From Morinoia aosen (Eukaryota > Arthropoda > Malacostraca > Amphipoda > Talitridae), in assembly GCA_030386875.1 (NCBI GenBank), contig CM059560.1:42574757-42638756 (forward strand): a DNA stretch of 64,000 nt, written 5' to 3'. Under the pieces are notes generated by a model. The model saw only the letters and a program-made list of their open reading frames with translations. It was not told the origin of the DNA and did no database searches. Below are positions 1-12,600 of the stretch, one piece after another. Numbering within the stretch: the first letter of the stretch is position 1; every line of letters begins with the position of its first letter. The translations under genes were made by a program, and so were the position numbers.

Positions 1-128
1 TCTCTAGAACGTACAAAGGAGTACACGAGGTATCTCTACAGCGTACAGAGGAGTACAGGAGGTATCTCTAGAACGTTCAAAGGAGTACAGGAGGTATCTC
101 TAGAACGTACAGAGGAGTACAGGAGGTA

Positions 129-160
129 TCTCTAGAACGTACAAAGGAGTACAGGAGGTA
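129..160 (+). repeat. Class A monomer, exemplar
   Basis: This is the consensus form and the commonest class by eye. It carries TCTAGA (an XbaI site) at monomer positions 3-8 and AACGTACAA at 9-17. Bases 5-7 are TAG, so class A supplies the stop codon that closes one of the three forward frames. Common alleles are position 16 A>G (GTACAGAGG), position 26 G>C (GTACACGAGG, which adds a CpG), and position 24 C>G (GTAGAGG). Confidence 0.95.
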
Positions 161-256
161 TCTCTAGAACGTACAAAGGAGTACAGGAGGTATCTCTAGA
201 ACGTACAAAGGAGTATAGGAGGTATCTCTAGAACGTACAAAGGAGTACAGGAGGTA

Positions 257-288
257 TCTCTACAGCGCACAAAGGAGTACAGGAGGTA
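257..288 (+). repeat. Class C monomer, exemplar
   Basis: It differs from class A at position 7 (G>C), position 9 (A>G) and position 12 (T>C), reading CTACAGCGCAC. The XbaI site and the first GTAC are lost. Class C monomers often occur as adjacent pairs (257-288 and the following monomer starting TTTCT at 289; again near 989-1052). A rarer form reads CAGCACAC, as expected from a CpG transition (for example near 2270). Confidence 0.92.
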
Positions 289-544
289 TTTCTACAGCGC
301 ACAAAGGAGTACAGGAGGTATCTCTAGAACGTACAAAGGAGTACACGAGGTATCTCTACAGCGTACAAAGAAGTAGAGGAGGTATCTCTCGAACGTACAA
401 AGGAGTACACGAGGTATCTCTACAGCGTACAAAGAAGTACAGGAGGTATCTCTAGAACGTACAAAGAAGTACACGAGGTATCTCTTCAGCGTACAAAGGA
501 GTAAAGGAGGTATCTCTAGAACGTACAGAGGAGTACAGGAGGTA

Positions 545-576
545 CCTCTACAGCGCACAAAGGAGTACAGGAGGTA
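545..576 (+). repeat. Class C monomer with position-1 T>C (GGTACC junction type)
   Basis: The first base is C instead of T, so the end of the previous monomer plus CC forms GGTACC, a KpnI site. This form usually follows a class A monomer with the position-16 A>G allele and precedes a class A monomer, often the position-26 G>C form. Other examples start at 709, 1699, 2403, 2883, 4323 and 5283. The spacings 1699-2403-2883 and 4323-5283 are 704, 480 and 960 bp, all multiples of 32. Confidence 0.88.
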
Positions 577-608
577 CCTCTAGAACGTACAAAGGAGTAC
601 TCGAGGTA

Positions 609-640
609 TCTCTACAGCGTACAAAGGAGTACAGGAGGTA
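609..640 (+). repeat. Class B monomer, exemplar
   Basis: It differs from class A only at positions 7 (G>C) and 9 (A>G), reading CTACAGCGTAC, so both GTAC motifs are kept but TCTAGA is lost. Class B very often follows a class A monomer with the position-26 G>C allele (GTACACGAGG). Bases 5-7 are TAC rather than TAG, so wherever a class B or C monomer falls in that frame the array stays open, which explains the short open reading frames. Confidence 0.93.
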
Positions 641-676
641 TCTCTAGAACGTACAATGAAGTACAGGAGGTATATA
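641..676 (+). repeat. 36-bp irregular monomer (+4, TATATA)
   Basis: The monomer ends GGAGGTATATA instead of GGAGGTA, a 4-bp gain next to TA that looks like replication slippage. It also carries GTACAATGAAG. Confidence 0.93.
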
Positions 677-1060
677 TCTCTAGAACGTACAGAGGAGTAC
701 AGGAGGTACCTCTACAGCGCACAAAGGAGTACAGGAGGTATCTCTAGAACGTACAAAGGAGTACACGGGGTATCTCTACAGCGTACAAAGGAGTAGAGGA
801 GGTATCTCTAGAACGTACAAAGGAGTACAGGAGGTATCTCTAGAACGTACAGAGGAGTACAGGAGGTATCTCTAGAACGTACAAAGGAGTACAGGAGGTA
901 TCTCTAGAACGTACAAAGGAGTACAGGAGGTATCTCTAGAACGTTGAAAGGAGTACAGGAGGTATCTCCAGAACGTACAAAGGAGTACAGGAGGTATCTC
1001 TACAGCGCACAAAGGAGTACAGGAGGTATCTCTACAGCGCACAAAGGAGTATAGGAGGTA

Positions 1061-1091
1061 TCTCTATAACGTACAAAGAGTACACGAGGTA
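1061..1091 (+). repeat. 31-bp irregular monomer
   Basis: CTATAACGTACAAAGAGTAC lacks one G relative to AAAGGAGTAC. Confidence 0.93.
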
Positions 1092-1571
1092 TCTCTACAG
1101 CGTACAAAGGAGTACAGGAGGTATCTCTACAGCGTACAAAGGAGTACGGGAGGTATCTCTAGAACGTACAAAGGAGTAGAGGAGGTATCTCTAGAACGTA
1201 CAGAGGAGTACAGGAGGTATCTCTACAGCGTACAAAGGAGTACAGGAGGTATCTCTACAGCGTACAAAGAAGTACAGGAGGTATCTCTAGAACGTACAAA
1301 GGAGTACAGGAGGTATCTCTAGAACGTACAAAGGAGTACAGGAGGTATCTCTACAGCGTGCAAAGGAGTACAGGAGGTATCTCTAGAACGTACAAGGGAG
1401 TACACGAGGTATCTCTACAGCGTACAAAGGAGTACAGGAGGTATCTCTAGAACGTACAAAGGAGTACAGGAGGTATCTCTAGAACGTACAAAGGAGTACA
1501 GGACGTATCTCTACAGCGTACAAAGGAGTACAGGAGGTATCTCTAGAACGTACGAAGGAGTACTAGAGGTA

Positions 1572-1602
1572 TCTCTAAAACGACAAAGGAGTACAGGAGG
1601 TA
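1572..1602 (+). repeat. 31-bp irregular monomer
   Basis: CTAAAACGACAAAGG lacks the T of CGTACAAAGG, which removes the first GTAC. Confidence 0.93.
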
Positions 1603-4600
1603 TCTCTACAGCGTACAAAGGAGTACAGGAGGTATCTCTAGAACGTACAAAGGAGTACAGGAGGTATCTCTAGAACGTACAGAAGAGTACAGGAGGTACC
1701 TCTACAGCGCACAAAGGAGTACAGGAGGTATCTCTAGAACGTACAAAGGAGTACATGAGGTATCTCTACAGCGTACAAAGGAGTACAGGAGGTATCTCTA
1801 AAACGTACAGAGGAGTACAGGAGGTATCTCTAGAACGTACAAAGGAGTACACGAGGTATCTCTACAGCGTACAAAGGAGTACAGGAGGTATCTCTAGAAC
1901 GTACAGAGGAGTACAGGAGGTATCTCTGAAGCGTACAAAGGAATACAGGAGGTTTCTCTAGAACGTACAAAGGAGTACAGGAGGTATCTCTACAGCGTTC
2001 AAAGGAGTAAAGGAGGTATCTCTACACCGTACAAAGGAGTACAGGAGGTATCTCTAGAACGTACAAAGGAGTAGAGGAGGTATCTCTACAGCGCACAAAG
2101 GAGTACAGGAGGTATCTCTACAGCGTACAATGGAGTACAGGAGGTATCTCTACAGCGTACAAAGGAGTTCAGGAGGTATCTCTAGAACGTACAAAGGAGT
2201 ACAGGAGGTATCTCTACAGCGCACAAAGGAGTACAGGAAGTATCTCTTCAGCACACAAAGGAGTACACGAGGTATCTCTACAGCGTACAAAGGAATACAG
2301 GAGGTATCTCTAGAACGTACAGAGGAGTACAGGAGGTATCTCTAGAACGTACAAAGGAGTACAGGAGGTATCTCTAGAACGTACAGAGGGGAACAGGAGG
2401 TACCTCTACAGCGCACAAATGAGTACAGGAGGTATCTCTAGAACGTACAAAGGAGTACACGAGGTATCTCTACAGCGCACAAAGGAGTACAGGAGGTATC
2501 TCTAGAACGTACAGAAGAGTACAGGAGGTATCTCTAGAACGTACAAAGGAGTACAGGAGGTATCTCTAGAACGTATTAAGGAGTACAGGAGGTCTCTCGA
2601 GAACGTACTAAGGAGTACACGAGGTATCTCTACAGCGTACAAAGGAGTACAGGAGGTATCTCTAGAACGTACAAAGGAGTACAGGAGGTATCTCTAGAAC
2701 GTACAAAGGAGTACAGGAGGTATCTCTAGAACGTACAAAGGAGTACACGAGGTATCTTTACAGCGTACAAAGGAGTATAGGAGGTATCTCTAGAACGTAC
2801 AGAGGAGTACAGGAGGTATCTCTAGAACGTACAAAGGAGTACAGGAGGTATCTCTAGAACGTACAGAGGAGTACAGGAGGTACCTCTACAGCGCACAAAG
2901 GAGTACAGGAGGTATCTCTAGAACGTACAAAGGAGTACACGAGGTATCTCTACAGCGTACAAAGGAGTACAGGAGGTATCTCTAGAACGTACAGAGGAGT
3001 ACAGGAAGTATCTCTAGAACGTACAAAGGAGTTCACGAGGTATCTCTACAGCGTACAAAGGAGTACAGGAGGTATCTCTAGAACGTACAGAGGAGTACAG
3101 GAGGTATCTCTACAGCGCACAAAGGAGTACAGGAGGTATCTCTACAGCGCACAAAGGAGTATAGGAGGTATCTCTAGAACGTACAAAGGAGTACACGAGG
3201 TATCTCTACAGCGTACAAAGGAGTACAGGAGGTATCTCTAGAACGTACAGAGGACTACAGGAGGTATCTCTAGAACGTAAAAAGGAGTACAGGAGGTATC
3301 TCTAGAACGTACAAAGGAGTACAGGAGGTATCGCTAGAACGTACAAAGGAGTACAGGAGGTATCTCTAGAACGTACAAAAGAGTACAGGAGGTATCTCTA
3401 CAGCGCACAAAGGAGTAGAGGAGGTATCTCTACAGCGCACAAAGGAGTACAGGAGGTATCTCTAGAACGTACAAAGGAGTACACGAGGTATCTCTACAGC
3501 GTACAAAGGAGTACAGGAATTATCTCTAGAACGTACAGAGAAGTACAGGAGGTATCTTTTCAGCGCATAAAGGAGTACAGGAGGTATCTCTACAGCATAC
3601 AAAGGAGTACAGGAGGTATCTCTACAGCGTACAAATGAGTACAGGAGGTATCTCTAGAACGTACAAAGGAGTACACGAGGTATCTCTACGGCATACAAAG
3701 GAGTACAGGAGGTATCTTTGGAACGTACAGAGGAGTACAGAAGGTATCTCTAGAACGTACAAAGGAGTACAGGAGGTATCTCTAGAACGTACAGAGGAGT
3801 ACAGGAGGAACCTCTACAGCGCAAAAAGGAGTACAGGAGGTATCTCTAGAACGTACAAAGGAGTACACAGGGTATCTCTACAGCGTACAAAAGAGTACAG
3901 GAGGTATCTCTAGAACGTACAGAGGAGTACAGGAGGTATCTCTAGAACGTACAAAGGAGTAAAGGAGGTATCTCTAGAACGTACAAAGGAGTACAGAAGG
4001 TATCTCTAGAACGTACGAAAGAGTACAGGAGGTATCTCTAGAACGTAGAAAGGAGTACAGGAGGTATCTCTTGAACGTACAAAGGAGTACAGGAGGTATC
4101 TCTACAGCGCATAAAGGAGTACAGGAGGTATCTCTACAGCGCACAAAGGAGTACAGGAGGTATCTCTAGAACGTACAAAGGAGTACACGAAGTATCTCTA
4201 CAGCGTACAAAGGAGTACAGGAGGTATCTCTAGAACGTACAGAGGAGTACAGGAGGTATCTCTAGAACGTACAAAGGAGTACAGAAGGTATCTCTAGAAC
4301 GTACAGAGGAGTACAGGAGGTACCTCTACAGCGCACAAAGGAGTACAGGAGGTATCTCTAGAACGTTCAAAGGAGTACACGAGGTTTCTCTACAGCGTAC
4401 AAAGGAGTACAGGAGGTATCTCTAGAACGTACAGAGGAGTACAGGAGGTATCTCTAGAACGTACAAAGAAGTACACGAGGTATCTCTACAGCGTACAAAG
4501 GAGTACAGGAGGTATCTCTAGAACGTGCAGAGGAGTACAGGAGGTATCTCTAGAACGTACAATGGAGAACAGGAGGTGTCTCTAGAACGTACAAAGGAGT

Positions 4601-5922
4601 ACAGGAGGTACCTTTACAGCGTACTAAGGAGTACAGGAGGTATCTCTACAGCGTACAAATGAGTACAGGAGGTATCTCTAGAACGTTCAAAGGAGTACAG
4701 GAGGTATCTCTACAGCGTACAAAGGAGTACAGGAGGTATCTCTACAGCGTACAAAAGAGTACAGGAGGTATCTCTAGAACGTACATAGGAGTACAGGAGG
4801 TATCTTTACAGCGCACAAAGGAGTACAGGAGGTATCTCTACAGCGCACAAAGGAGTACAGGAGGTATCTCTACAGCGCACAAAGGAGTACACGAGGTATC
4901 TCTACAGCGTACAAAGGAGTACAGGAGGTATCTCTAGAACGTACAGAGGAGTACAGGAGGTATCTCTAGAACGTACAAAGGAGTACAGGAGGTATCTCTA
5001 GAACGTACAGAGGAGTACACGAGGTATCTCTACAGCGTACGAAGGAGTACAGGAAGTATCTCTACAGCGCACAAAGGAGTACAGGAGGTATCTCTACAGT
5101 GCACAAAGGAGTACAGGAGGTATCTCTAGAACGTACAAAGGAGTACACGAGGTATCTCTACAGCGTACAAAGCAGAACAGAAGGTATCTCTAGAACGTAC
5201 AGAGGAGTACAGGAGGTTTCTCTAGAACGTACAAAGGAGTACAGGAGGTATCTCTAAAACGTACAGAGGAGTACAGGAGGTACCTCTACAGCGCACAAAG
5301 GAGTACAGGAGGTATCTCTAGAACGTACAAATTAGTACACGAGGTATCTCTACAGCGTACAAAGGAGTACAGGAGGTATCTCTAGAACGTACAGAGGAGT
5401 ACAGGAGGTACCTCTAGAACGTACAAAGGAGTACAGGAGGTATCTCTAGAACGTACAAAGGAGTACAGTAGGTATCTCTAGAACGTACATAGGAGTATAG
5501 GAGGTATCTCTAGAACGTACAAAGGAGTACAGGAGGTATCTCTACAGCGCACAAAGGAGTACAGGAGGTATTTCTACAGCGCACAGAGGAGTACAGGAGG
5601 TATCTCTAGAACGTACAAAGGAGTACACGAGGTATCTCTACAGCGTACAAAGGAGTACAGGAGGTATCTCTTGAACGTACAAAGGAGTACACGAGGTATC
5701 TCTACAGCGTACAAAGGAGTACAGGAGGTATCTCTAGAACGTACAAAGGAGTACACGAGGTATCTCTTCAGCGTACAAAGGAGTACAGGAGGTATCTCTA
5801 GAACGTACAGAGAAGTACAGGAGGTACCTCTACAGTGCACAAAGGAGTACAGGAGGTATCTCTAGAACGTACAAAGGAGTACAACAGGTATCTCTACAGC
5901 GTACAAAGGAGTACAGGAGGTA

Positions 5923-5958
5923 TCTCTAGAACGTACAATGGAGTACAGGAGGTATATA
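5923..5958 (+). repeat. 36-bp irregular monomer (+4, TATATA)
   Basis: Same TATATA extension as 641-676, but with GTACAATGGAG, so the two are related and not identical copies. Confidence 0.93.
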
Positions 5959-6662
5959 TCTCTAGAACGTACAGAAGAGTACAGGAGGTACCTCTACAGC
6001 GCACAAAGGAGTACAGGAGGTATCTCTAGAACGTACAAAGGAGTACACGAGGTATCTCTACAGCGTACAGAGGAGTACAGGAGGTATCTCTAGAACGTTC
6101 AAAGGAGTACAGGAGGTATCTCTAGAACGTACAGAGGAGTACAGGAGGTATCTCTAGAACGTACAAAGGAGTACAGGAGGTATCTCTAGAACGTACAAAG
6201 GAGTACAGGAGGTATCTCTAGAACGTACAAAGGAGTATAGGAGGTATCTCTAGAACGTACAAAGGAGTACAGGAGGTATCTCTACAGCGCACAAAGGAGT
6301 ACAGGAGGTATTTCTACAGCGCACAAAGGAGTACAGGAGGTATCTCTAGAACGTACAAAGGAGTACACGAGGTATCTCTACAGCGTACAAAGAAGTAGAG
6401 GAGGTATCTCTCGAACGTACAAAGGAGTACACGAGGTATCTCTACAGCGTACAAAGAAGTACAGGAGGTATCTCTAGAACGTACAAAGAAGTACACGAGG
6501 TATCTCTTCAGCGTACAAAGGAGTAAAGGAGGTATCTCTAGAACGTACAGAGGAGTACAGGAGGTACCTCTACAGCGCACAAAGGAGTACAGGAGGTACC
6601 TCTAGAACGTACAAAGGAGTACTCGAGGTATCTCTACAGCGTACAAAGGAGTACAGGAGGTA

Positions 6663-6698
6663 TCTCTAGAACGTACAATGAAGTACAGGAGGTATATA
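6663..6698 (+). repeat. 36-bp irregular monomer, copy of 641-676
   Basis: Offset 6,022 from 641-676 and shares its GTACAATGAAG. Confidence 0.93.
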
Positions 6699-7082
6699 TC
6701 TCTAGAACGTACAGAGGAGTACAGGAGGTACCTCTACAGCGCACAAAGGAGTACAGGAGGTATCTCTAGAACGTACAAAGGAGTACACGGGGTATCTCTA
6801 CAGCGTACAAAGGAGTAGAGGAGGTATCTCTAGAACGTACAAAGGAGTACAGGAGGTATCTCTAGAACGTACAGAGGAGTACAGGAGGTATCTCTAGAAC
6901 GTACAAAGGAGTACAGGAGGTATCTCTAGAACGTACAAAGGAGTACAGGAGGTATCTCTAGAACGTTGAAAGGAGTACAGGAGGTATCTCCAGAACGTAC
7001 AAAGGAGTACAGGAGGTATCTCTACAGCGCACAAAGGAGTACAGGAGGTATCTCTACAGCGCACAAAGGAGTATAGGAGGTA

Positions 7083-7113
7083 TCTCTATAACGTACAAAG
7101 AGTACACGAGGTA
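7083..7113 (+). repeat. 31-bp irregular monomer, copy of 1061-1091
   Basis: Same missing G in ACAAAGAGTAC at offset 6,022. Confidence 0.92.
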
Positions 7114-7593
7114 TCTCTACAGCGTACAAAGGAGTACAGGAGGTATCTCTACAGCGTACAAAGGAGTACGGGAGGTATCTCTAGAACGTACAAAGGAGTA
7201 GAGGAGGTATCTCTAGAACGTACAGAGGAGTACAGGAGGTATCTCTACAGCGTACAAAGGAGTACAGGAGGTATCTCTACAGCGTACAAAGAAGTACAGG
7301 AGGTATCTCTAGAACGTACAAAGGAGTACAGGAGGTATCTCTAGAACGTACAAAGGAGTACAGGAGGTATCTCTACAGCGTGCAAAGGAGTACAGGAGGT
7401 ATCTCTAGAACGTACAAGGGAGTACACGAGGTATCTCTACAGCGTACAAAGGAGTACAGGAGGTATCTCTAGAACGTACAAAGGAGTACAGGAGGTATCT
7501 CTAGAACGTACAAAGGAGTACAGGACGTATCTCTACAGCGTACAAAGGAGTACAGGAGGTATCTCTAGAACGTACGAAGGAGTACTAGAGGTA

Positions 7594-7624
7594 TCTCTAA
7601 AACGACAAAGGAGTACAGGAGGTA
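7594..7624 (+). repeat. 31-bp irregular monomer, copy of 1572-1602
   Basis: Same AAAACGACAAAGG at offset 6,022. Confidence 0.92.
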
Positions 7625-9654
7625 TCTCTACAGCGTGCAAAGGAGTACAGGAGGTATCTCTAGAACGTACAAAGGAGTACAGGAGGTATCTCTAGAACGT
7701 ACAGAAGAGTACAGGAGGTACCTCTACAGCGCACAAAGGAGTACAGGAGGTATCTCTAGAACGTACAAAGGAGTACATGAGGTATCTCTACAGCGTACAA
7801 AGGAGTACAGGAGGTATCTCTAAAACGTACAGAGGAGTACAGGAGGTATCTCTAGAACGTACAAAGGAGTACACGAGGTATCTCTACAGCGTACAAAGGA
7901 GTACAGGAGGTATCTCTAGAACGTACAGAGGAGTACAGGAGGTATCTCTGAAGCGTACAAAGGAATACAGGAGGTTTCTCTAGAACGTACAAAGGAGTAC
8001 AGGAGGTATCTCTACAGCGTTCAAAGGAGTAAAGGAGGTATCTCTACACCGTACAAAGGAGTACAGGAGGTATCTCTAGAACGTACAAAGGAGTAGAGGA
8101 GGTATCTCTACAGCGCACAAAGGAGTACAGGAGGTATCTCTACAGCGTACAATGGAGTACAGGAGGTATCTCTACAGCGTACAAAGGAGTTCAGGAGGTA
8201 TCTCTAGAACGTACAAAGGAGTACAGGAGGTATCTCTACAGCGCACAAAGGAGTACAGGAAGTATCTCTTCAGCACACAAAGGAGTACACGAGGTATCTC
8301 TACAGCGTACAAAGGAATACAGGAGGTATCTCTAGAACGTACAGAGGAGTACAGGAGGTATCTCTAGAACGTACAAAGGAGTACAGGAGGTATCTCTAGA
8401 ACGTACAGAGGGGAACAGGAGGTACCTCTACAGCGCACAAATGAGTACAGGAGGTATCTCTAGAACGTACAAAGGAGTACACGAGGTATCTCTACAGCGC
8501 ACAAAGGAGTACAGGAGGTATCTCTAGAACGTACAGAAGAGTACAGGAGGTATCTCTAGAACGTACAAAGGAGTACAGGAGGTATCTCTAGAACGTATTA
8601 AGGAGTACAGGAGGTCTCTCGAGAACGTACTAAGGAGTACACGAGGTATCTCTACAGCGTACAAAGGAGTACAGGAGGTATCTCTAGAACGTACAAAGGA
8701 GTACAGGAGGTATCTCTAGAACGTACAAAGGAGTACAGGAGGTATCTCTAGAACGTACAAAGGAGTACACGAGGTATCTTTACAGCGTACAAAGGAGTAT
8801 AGGAGGTATCTCTAGAACGTACAGAGGAGTACAGGAGGTATCTCTAGAACGTACAAAGGAGTACAGGAGGTATCTCTAGAACGTACAGAGGAGTACAGGA
8901 GGTACCTCTACAGCGCACAAAGGAGTACAGGAGGTATCTCTAGAACGTACAAAGGAGTACACGAGGTATCTCTACAGCGTACAAAGGAGTACAGGAGGTA
9001 TCTCTAGAACGTACAGAGGAGTACAGGAAGTATCTCTAGAACGTACAAAGGAGTTCACGAGGTATCTCTACAGCGTACAAAGGAGTACAGGAGGTATCTC
9101 TAGAACGTACAGAGGAGTACAGGAGGTATCTCTACAGCGCACAAAGGAGTACAGGAGGTATCTCTACAGCGCACAAAGGAGTATAGGAGGTATCTCTAGA
9201 ACGTACAAAGGAGTACACGAGGTATCTCTACAGCGTACAAAGGAGTACAGGAGGTATCTCTAGAACGTACAGAGGACTACAGGAGGTATCTCTAGAACGT
9301 AAAAAGGAGTACAGGAGGTATCTCTAGAACGTACAAAGGAGTACAGGAGGTATCGCTAGAACGTACAAAGGAGTACAGGAGGTATCTCTAGAACGTACAA
9401 AAGAGTACAGGAGGTATCTCTACAGCGCACAAAGGAGTAGAGGAGGTATCTCTACAGCGCACAAAGGAGTACAGGAGGTATCTCTAGAACGTACAAAGGA
9501 GTACACGAGGTATCTCTACAGCGTACAAAGGAGTACAGGAATTATCTCTAGAACGTACAGAGAAGTACAGGAGGTATCTTTTCAGCGCATAAAGGAGTAC
9601 AGGAGGTATCTCTACAGCATACAAAGGAGTACAGGAGGTATCTCTACAGCGTAC

Positions 9655-12600
9655 AAATGAGTACAGGAGGTATCTCTAGAACGTACAAAGGAGTACACGA
9701 GGTATCTCTACGGCATACAAAGGAGTACAGGAGGTATCTTTGGAACGTACAGAGGAGTACAGAAGGTATCTCTAGAACGTACAAAGGAGTACAGGAGGTA
9801 TCTCTAGAACGTACAGAGGAGTACAGGAGGAACCTCTACAGCGCAAAAAGGAGTACAGGAGGTATCTCTAGAACGTACAAAGGAGTACACAGGGTATCTC
9901 TACAGCGTACAAAAGAGTACAGGAGGTATCTCTAGAACGTACAGAGGAGTACAGGAGGTATCTCTAGAACGTACAAAGGAGTAAAGGAGGTATCTCTAGA
10001 ACGTACAAAGGAGTACAGAAGGTATCTCTAGAACGTACGAAAGAGTACAGGAGGTATCTCTAGAACGTAGAAAGGAGTACAGGAGGTATCTCTTGAACGT
10101 ACAAAGGAGTACAGGAGGTATCTCTACAGCGCATAAAGGAGTACAGGAGGTATCTCTACAGCGCACAAAGGAGTACAGGAGGTATCTCTAGAACGTACAA
10201 AGGAGTACACGAAGTATCTCTACAGCGTACAAAGGAGTACAGGAGGTATCTCTAGAACGTACAGAGGAGTACAGGAGGTATCTCTAGAACGTACAAAGGA
10301 GTACAGAAGGTATCTCTAGAACGTACAGAGGAGTACAGGAGGTACCTCTACAGCGCACAAAGGAGTACAGGAGGTATCTCTAGAACGTTCAAAGGAGTAC
10401 ACGAGGTTTCTCTACAGCGTACAAAGGAGTACAGGAGGTATCTCTAGAACGTACAGAGGAGTACAGGAGGTATCTCTAGAACGTACAAAGAAGTACACGA
10501 GGTATCTCTACAGCGTACAAAGGAGTACAGGAGGTATCTCTAGAACGTGCAGAGGAGTACAGGAGGTATCTCTAGAACGTACAATGGAGAACAGGAGGTG
10601 TCTCTAGAACGTACAAAGGAGTACAGGAGGTACCTTTACAGCGTACTAAGGAGTACAGGAGGTATCTCTACAGCGTACAAATGAGTACAGGAGGTATCTC
10701 TAGAACGTTCAAAGGAGTACAGGAGGTATCTCTACAGCGTACAAAGGAGTACAGGAGGTATCTCTACAGCGTACAAAAGAGTACAGGAGGTATCTCTAGA
10801 ACGTACATAGGAGTACAGGAGGTATCTTTACAGCGCACAAAGGAGTACAGGAGGTATCTCTACAGCGCACAAAGGAGTACAGGAGGTATCTCTACAGCGC
10901 ACAAAGGAGTACACGAGGTATCTCTACAGCGTACAAAGGAGTACAGGAGGTATCTCTTGAACGTACAGAGGAGTACAGGAGGTATCTCTAGAACGTACAA
11001 AGGAGTACAGGAGGTATCTCTAGAACGTACAGAGGAGTACAGGAGGTACCTCTACAGCGCACAAAGGAGTACAGGAGGTATCTCTAGAACGTACAGAGGA
11101 GTACAGGAGGTATCTCTAGAACGTACAAAGGAGTACACGAGGTATCTCTACAGAGTACAAAGGAGTACAGGAGGTATCTCTAGAACGTATAGAGGAGTAC
11201 AGGAGGTATCTCTAGAACGTACAAAGGAGTACAGGAGGTATCTCTAGAACGTACAAAGGAGTACAGGAGGTACCTCTACAGCGTACAAAGGAGTACAGGA
11301 GGTATCTCTACAGCGTACAAATGAGTACAGGAGGTATTTCTAGAACGTTCAAAGGAGTACAGGAGGTATCTTTACAGCGTACGAAGGAGTACAGGAGGTA
11401 TCTCTACAGCGAACAAAGGAGTCCAGGAGGTATCTCTAGAACGTACAAAGAAGTACAGGAGGTATCTCTACAGCGCACAAAGGAGTACATGAGGTATCTC
11501 TACAGCGCACAAAGGAGTACAGGAGGTATCTCTACAGCGTACAAAGGAGTACACGAGGTATCTCTTCAGCGTACAAAGGAGTACAGGAGGTATCTCTAGA
11601 ACGTACAGAGGAGTACAGGAGGTATCTCTAGAACGTACAAAGGAGTACAGGAGGTATCTCTAGAACGTACAGAAGAGTACAGGAGGTACCTCTACAGCGC
11701 ACAAAGTAGTACAGGAGGTATCTCTAGAACGTACAAAGGAGTACACGAGGTATCTCTACAGCGTACAAAGGAGTAGAGGAGGTATCTCTAGAACGTACAG
11801 AGGAGTACAGGAGGTATCTCTAGAACGTGCAAAGGAGTACACGAGGTATCTCTACAGCGTACAAAGGAGTACAGGAGGTATCTCTAGAACGTACAGAGGA
11901 GTACAGGAGGTATCTCTACAGCGTACAAAGGAATACAAGAGGTATCTCTAGAACGTACAAAGGAGTACAGGAGGTATCTCTACAGCGTTCAAAGGAGTAC
12001 AGGAGGTATCTCTACAGCGTACAAAGGAGTACAGGAGGTATCTCTAGAACGTACAAAGGAGTAGAGGAGGTATCTCTACAGCGCACAAAGGAGTACATGA
12101 GGTATTTCTACAGCGTACAAAGGAGTACAGGAGGTATCTCTACAGCGTACAAAGGAGTTCAGGAGGTATCTCTAGAACGTACAAAGGAGTACAGGAGGTA
12201 TCTCTACAGCGCACAAAGGAGTACAGGAAGTATCTCTACAGCACACAAAGCAGTACACGAGGTATCTCTACAGCGTACAAAGGAGTACAGGAGGTATCTC
12301 TAGAACGTACAGAGGAGTACAGGAGGTATCTCTAGAACGTACAAAGGAGTACAGGAGGTATCTCTAGAACGTACAAAGGAGTACAGGAGGTATCTCTAGA
12401 ACGTACAGAGGAGTACAGGAGGTATCTCTACAGCGTACGAAGGAGTACAGGAGGTATCTCTACAGCGCACAAAGGAGTACAGGAGGTATCTCTACAGCGC
12501 ACAAAGGAGTACAGGAGGTATCTCTAGAACGTACAAAGGAGAACACGAGGTATCTCTACAGCGTACAAAGGAGAACAGGAGGTATCTCTAGAACGTACAG

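Larger units (their letters stand above)
1..6022 (+). repeat. 6,022-bp higher-order unit, copy 1
   Basis: Base 1 onward matches base 6023 onward at a fixed offset of 6,022 bp, up to 5019 against 11041. The length equals 188 monomers plus 6 bp. The extra 6 bp come from two 36-bp monomers (641-676, 5923-5958) and two 31-bp monomers (1061-1091, 1572-1602). The tail, about 5,020-6,022, is not repeated at the end of copy 2, but it has a close counterpart at 17,794-18,796, again followed by sequence like base 1 onward. The left edge is set by the window, so the true unit boundary may be shifted. Confidence 0.9.
6023..11041 (+). repeat. 6,022-bp higher-order unit, copy 2 (truncated)
   Basis: Matches 1-5019 with only scattered single-base differences, for example TCTCTAGA at 4931 against TCTCTTGA at the matching site near 10953. 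The irregular monomers are carried over at the same offset (6663-6698, 7083-7113, 7594-7624). The match breaks at 5020 (C) against 11042 (G), after which this copy continues with a position-1 T>C class C monomer instead of class B. From about 9,890 the sequence also belongs to the long block repeated at 42 kb, so the two duplication levels overlap. Confidence 0.88.

Noticed and set aside
641-708. TATATA in the 36-bp monomers as a promoter TATA box
   Set aside because: It is a 4-bp slippage product found five times, only in copies of the 6-kb unit, with no associated gene or initiator.
10681-11247. Longest forward open frame, 188 codons with a 32-residue peptide period, and many similar ones of 60-158 codons on both strands
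   Set aside because: They are reading-frame shadows of the satellite. Three 32-bp monomers make 96 bp, and the frame stays open only where class B or C monomers replace the TAG of class A. Starts are one-off ATG mutations, the ends fall on the next class A TAG, and nothing suggests selection on a protein.
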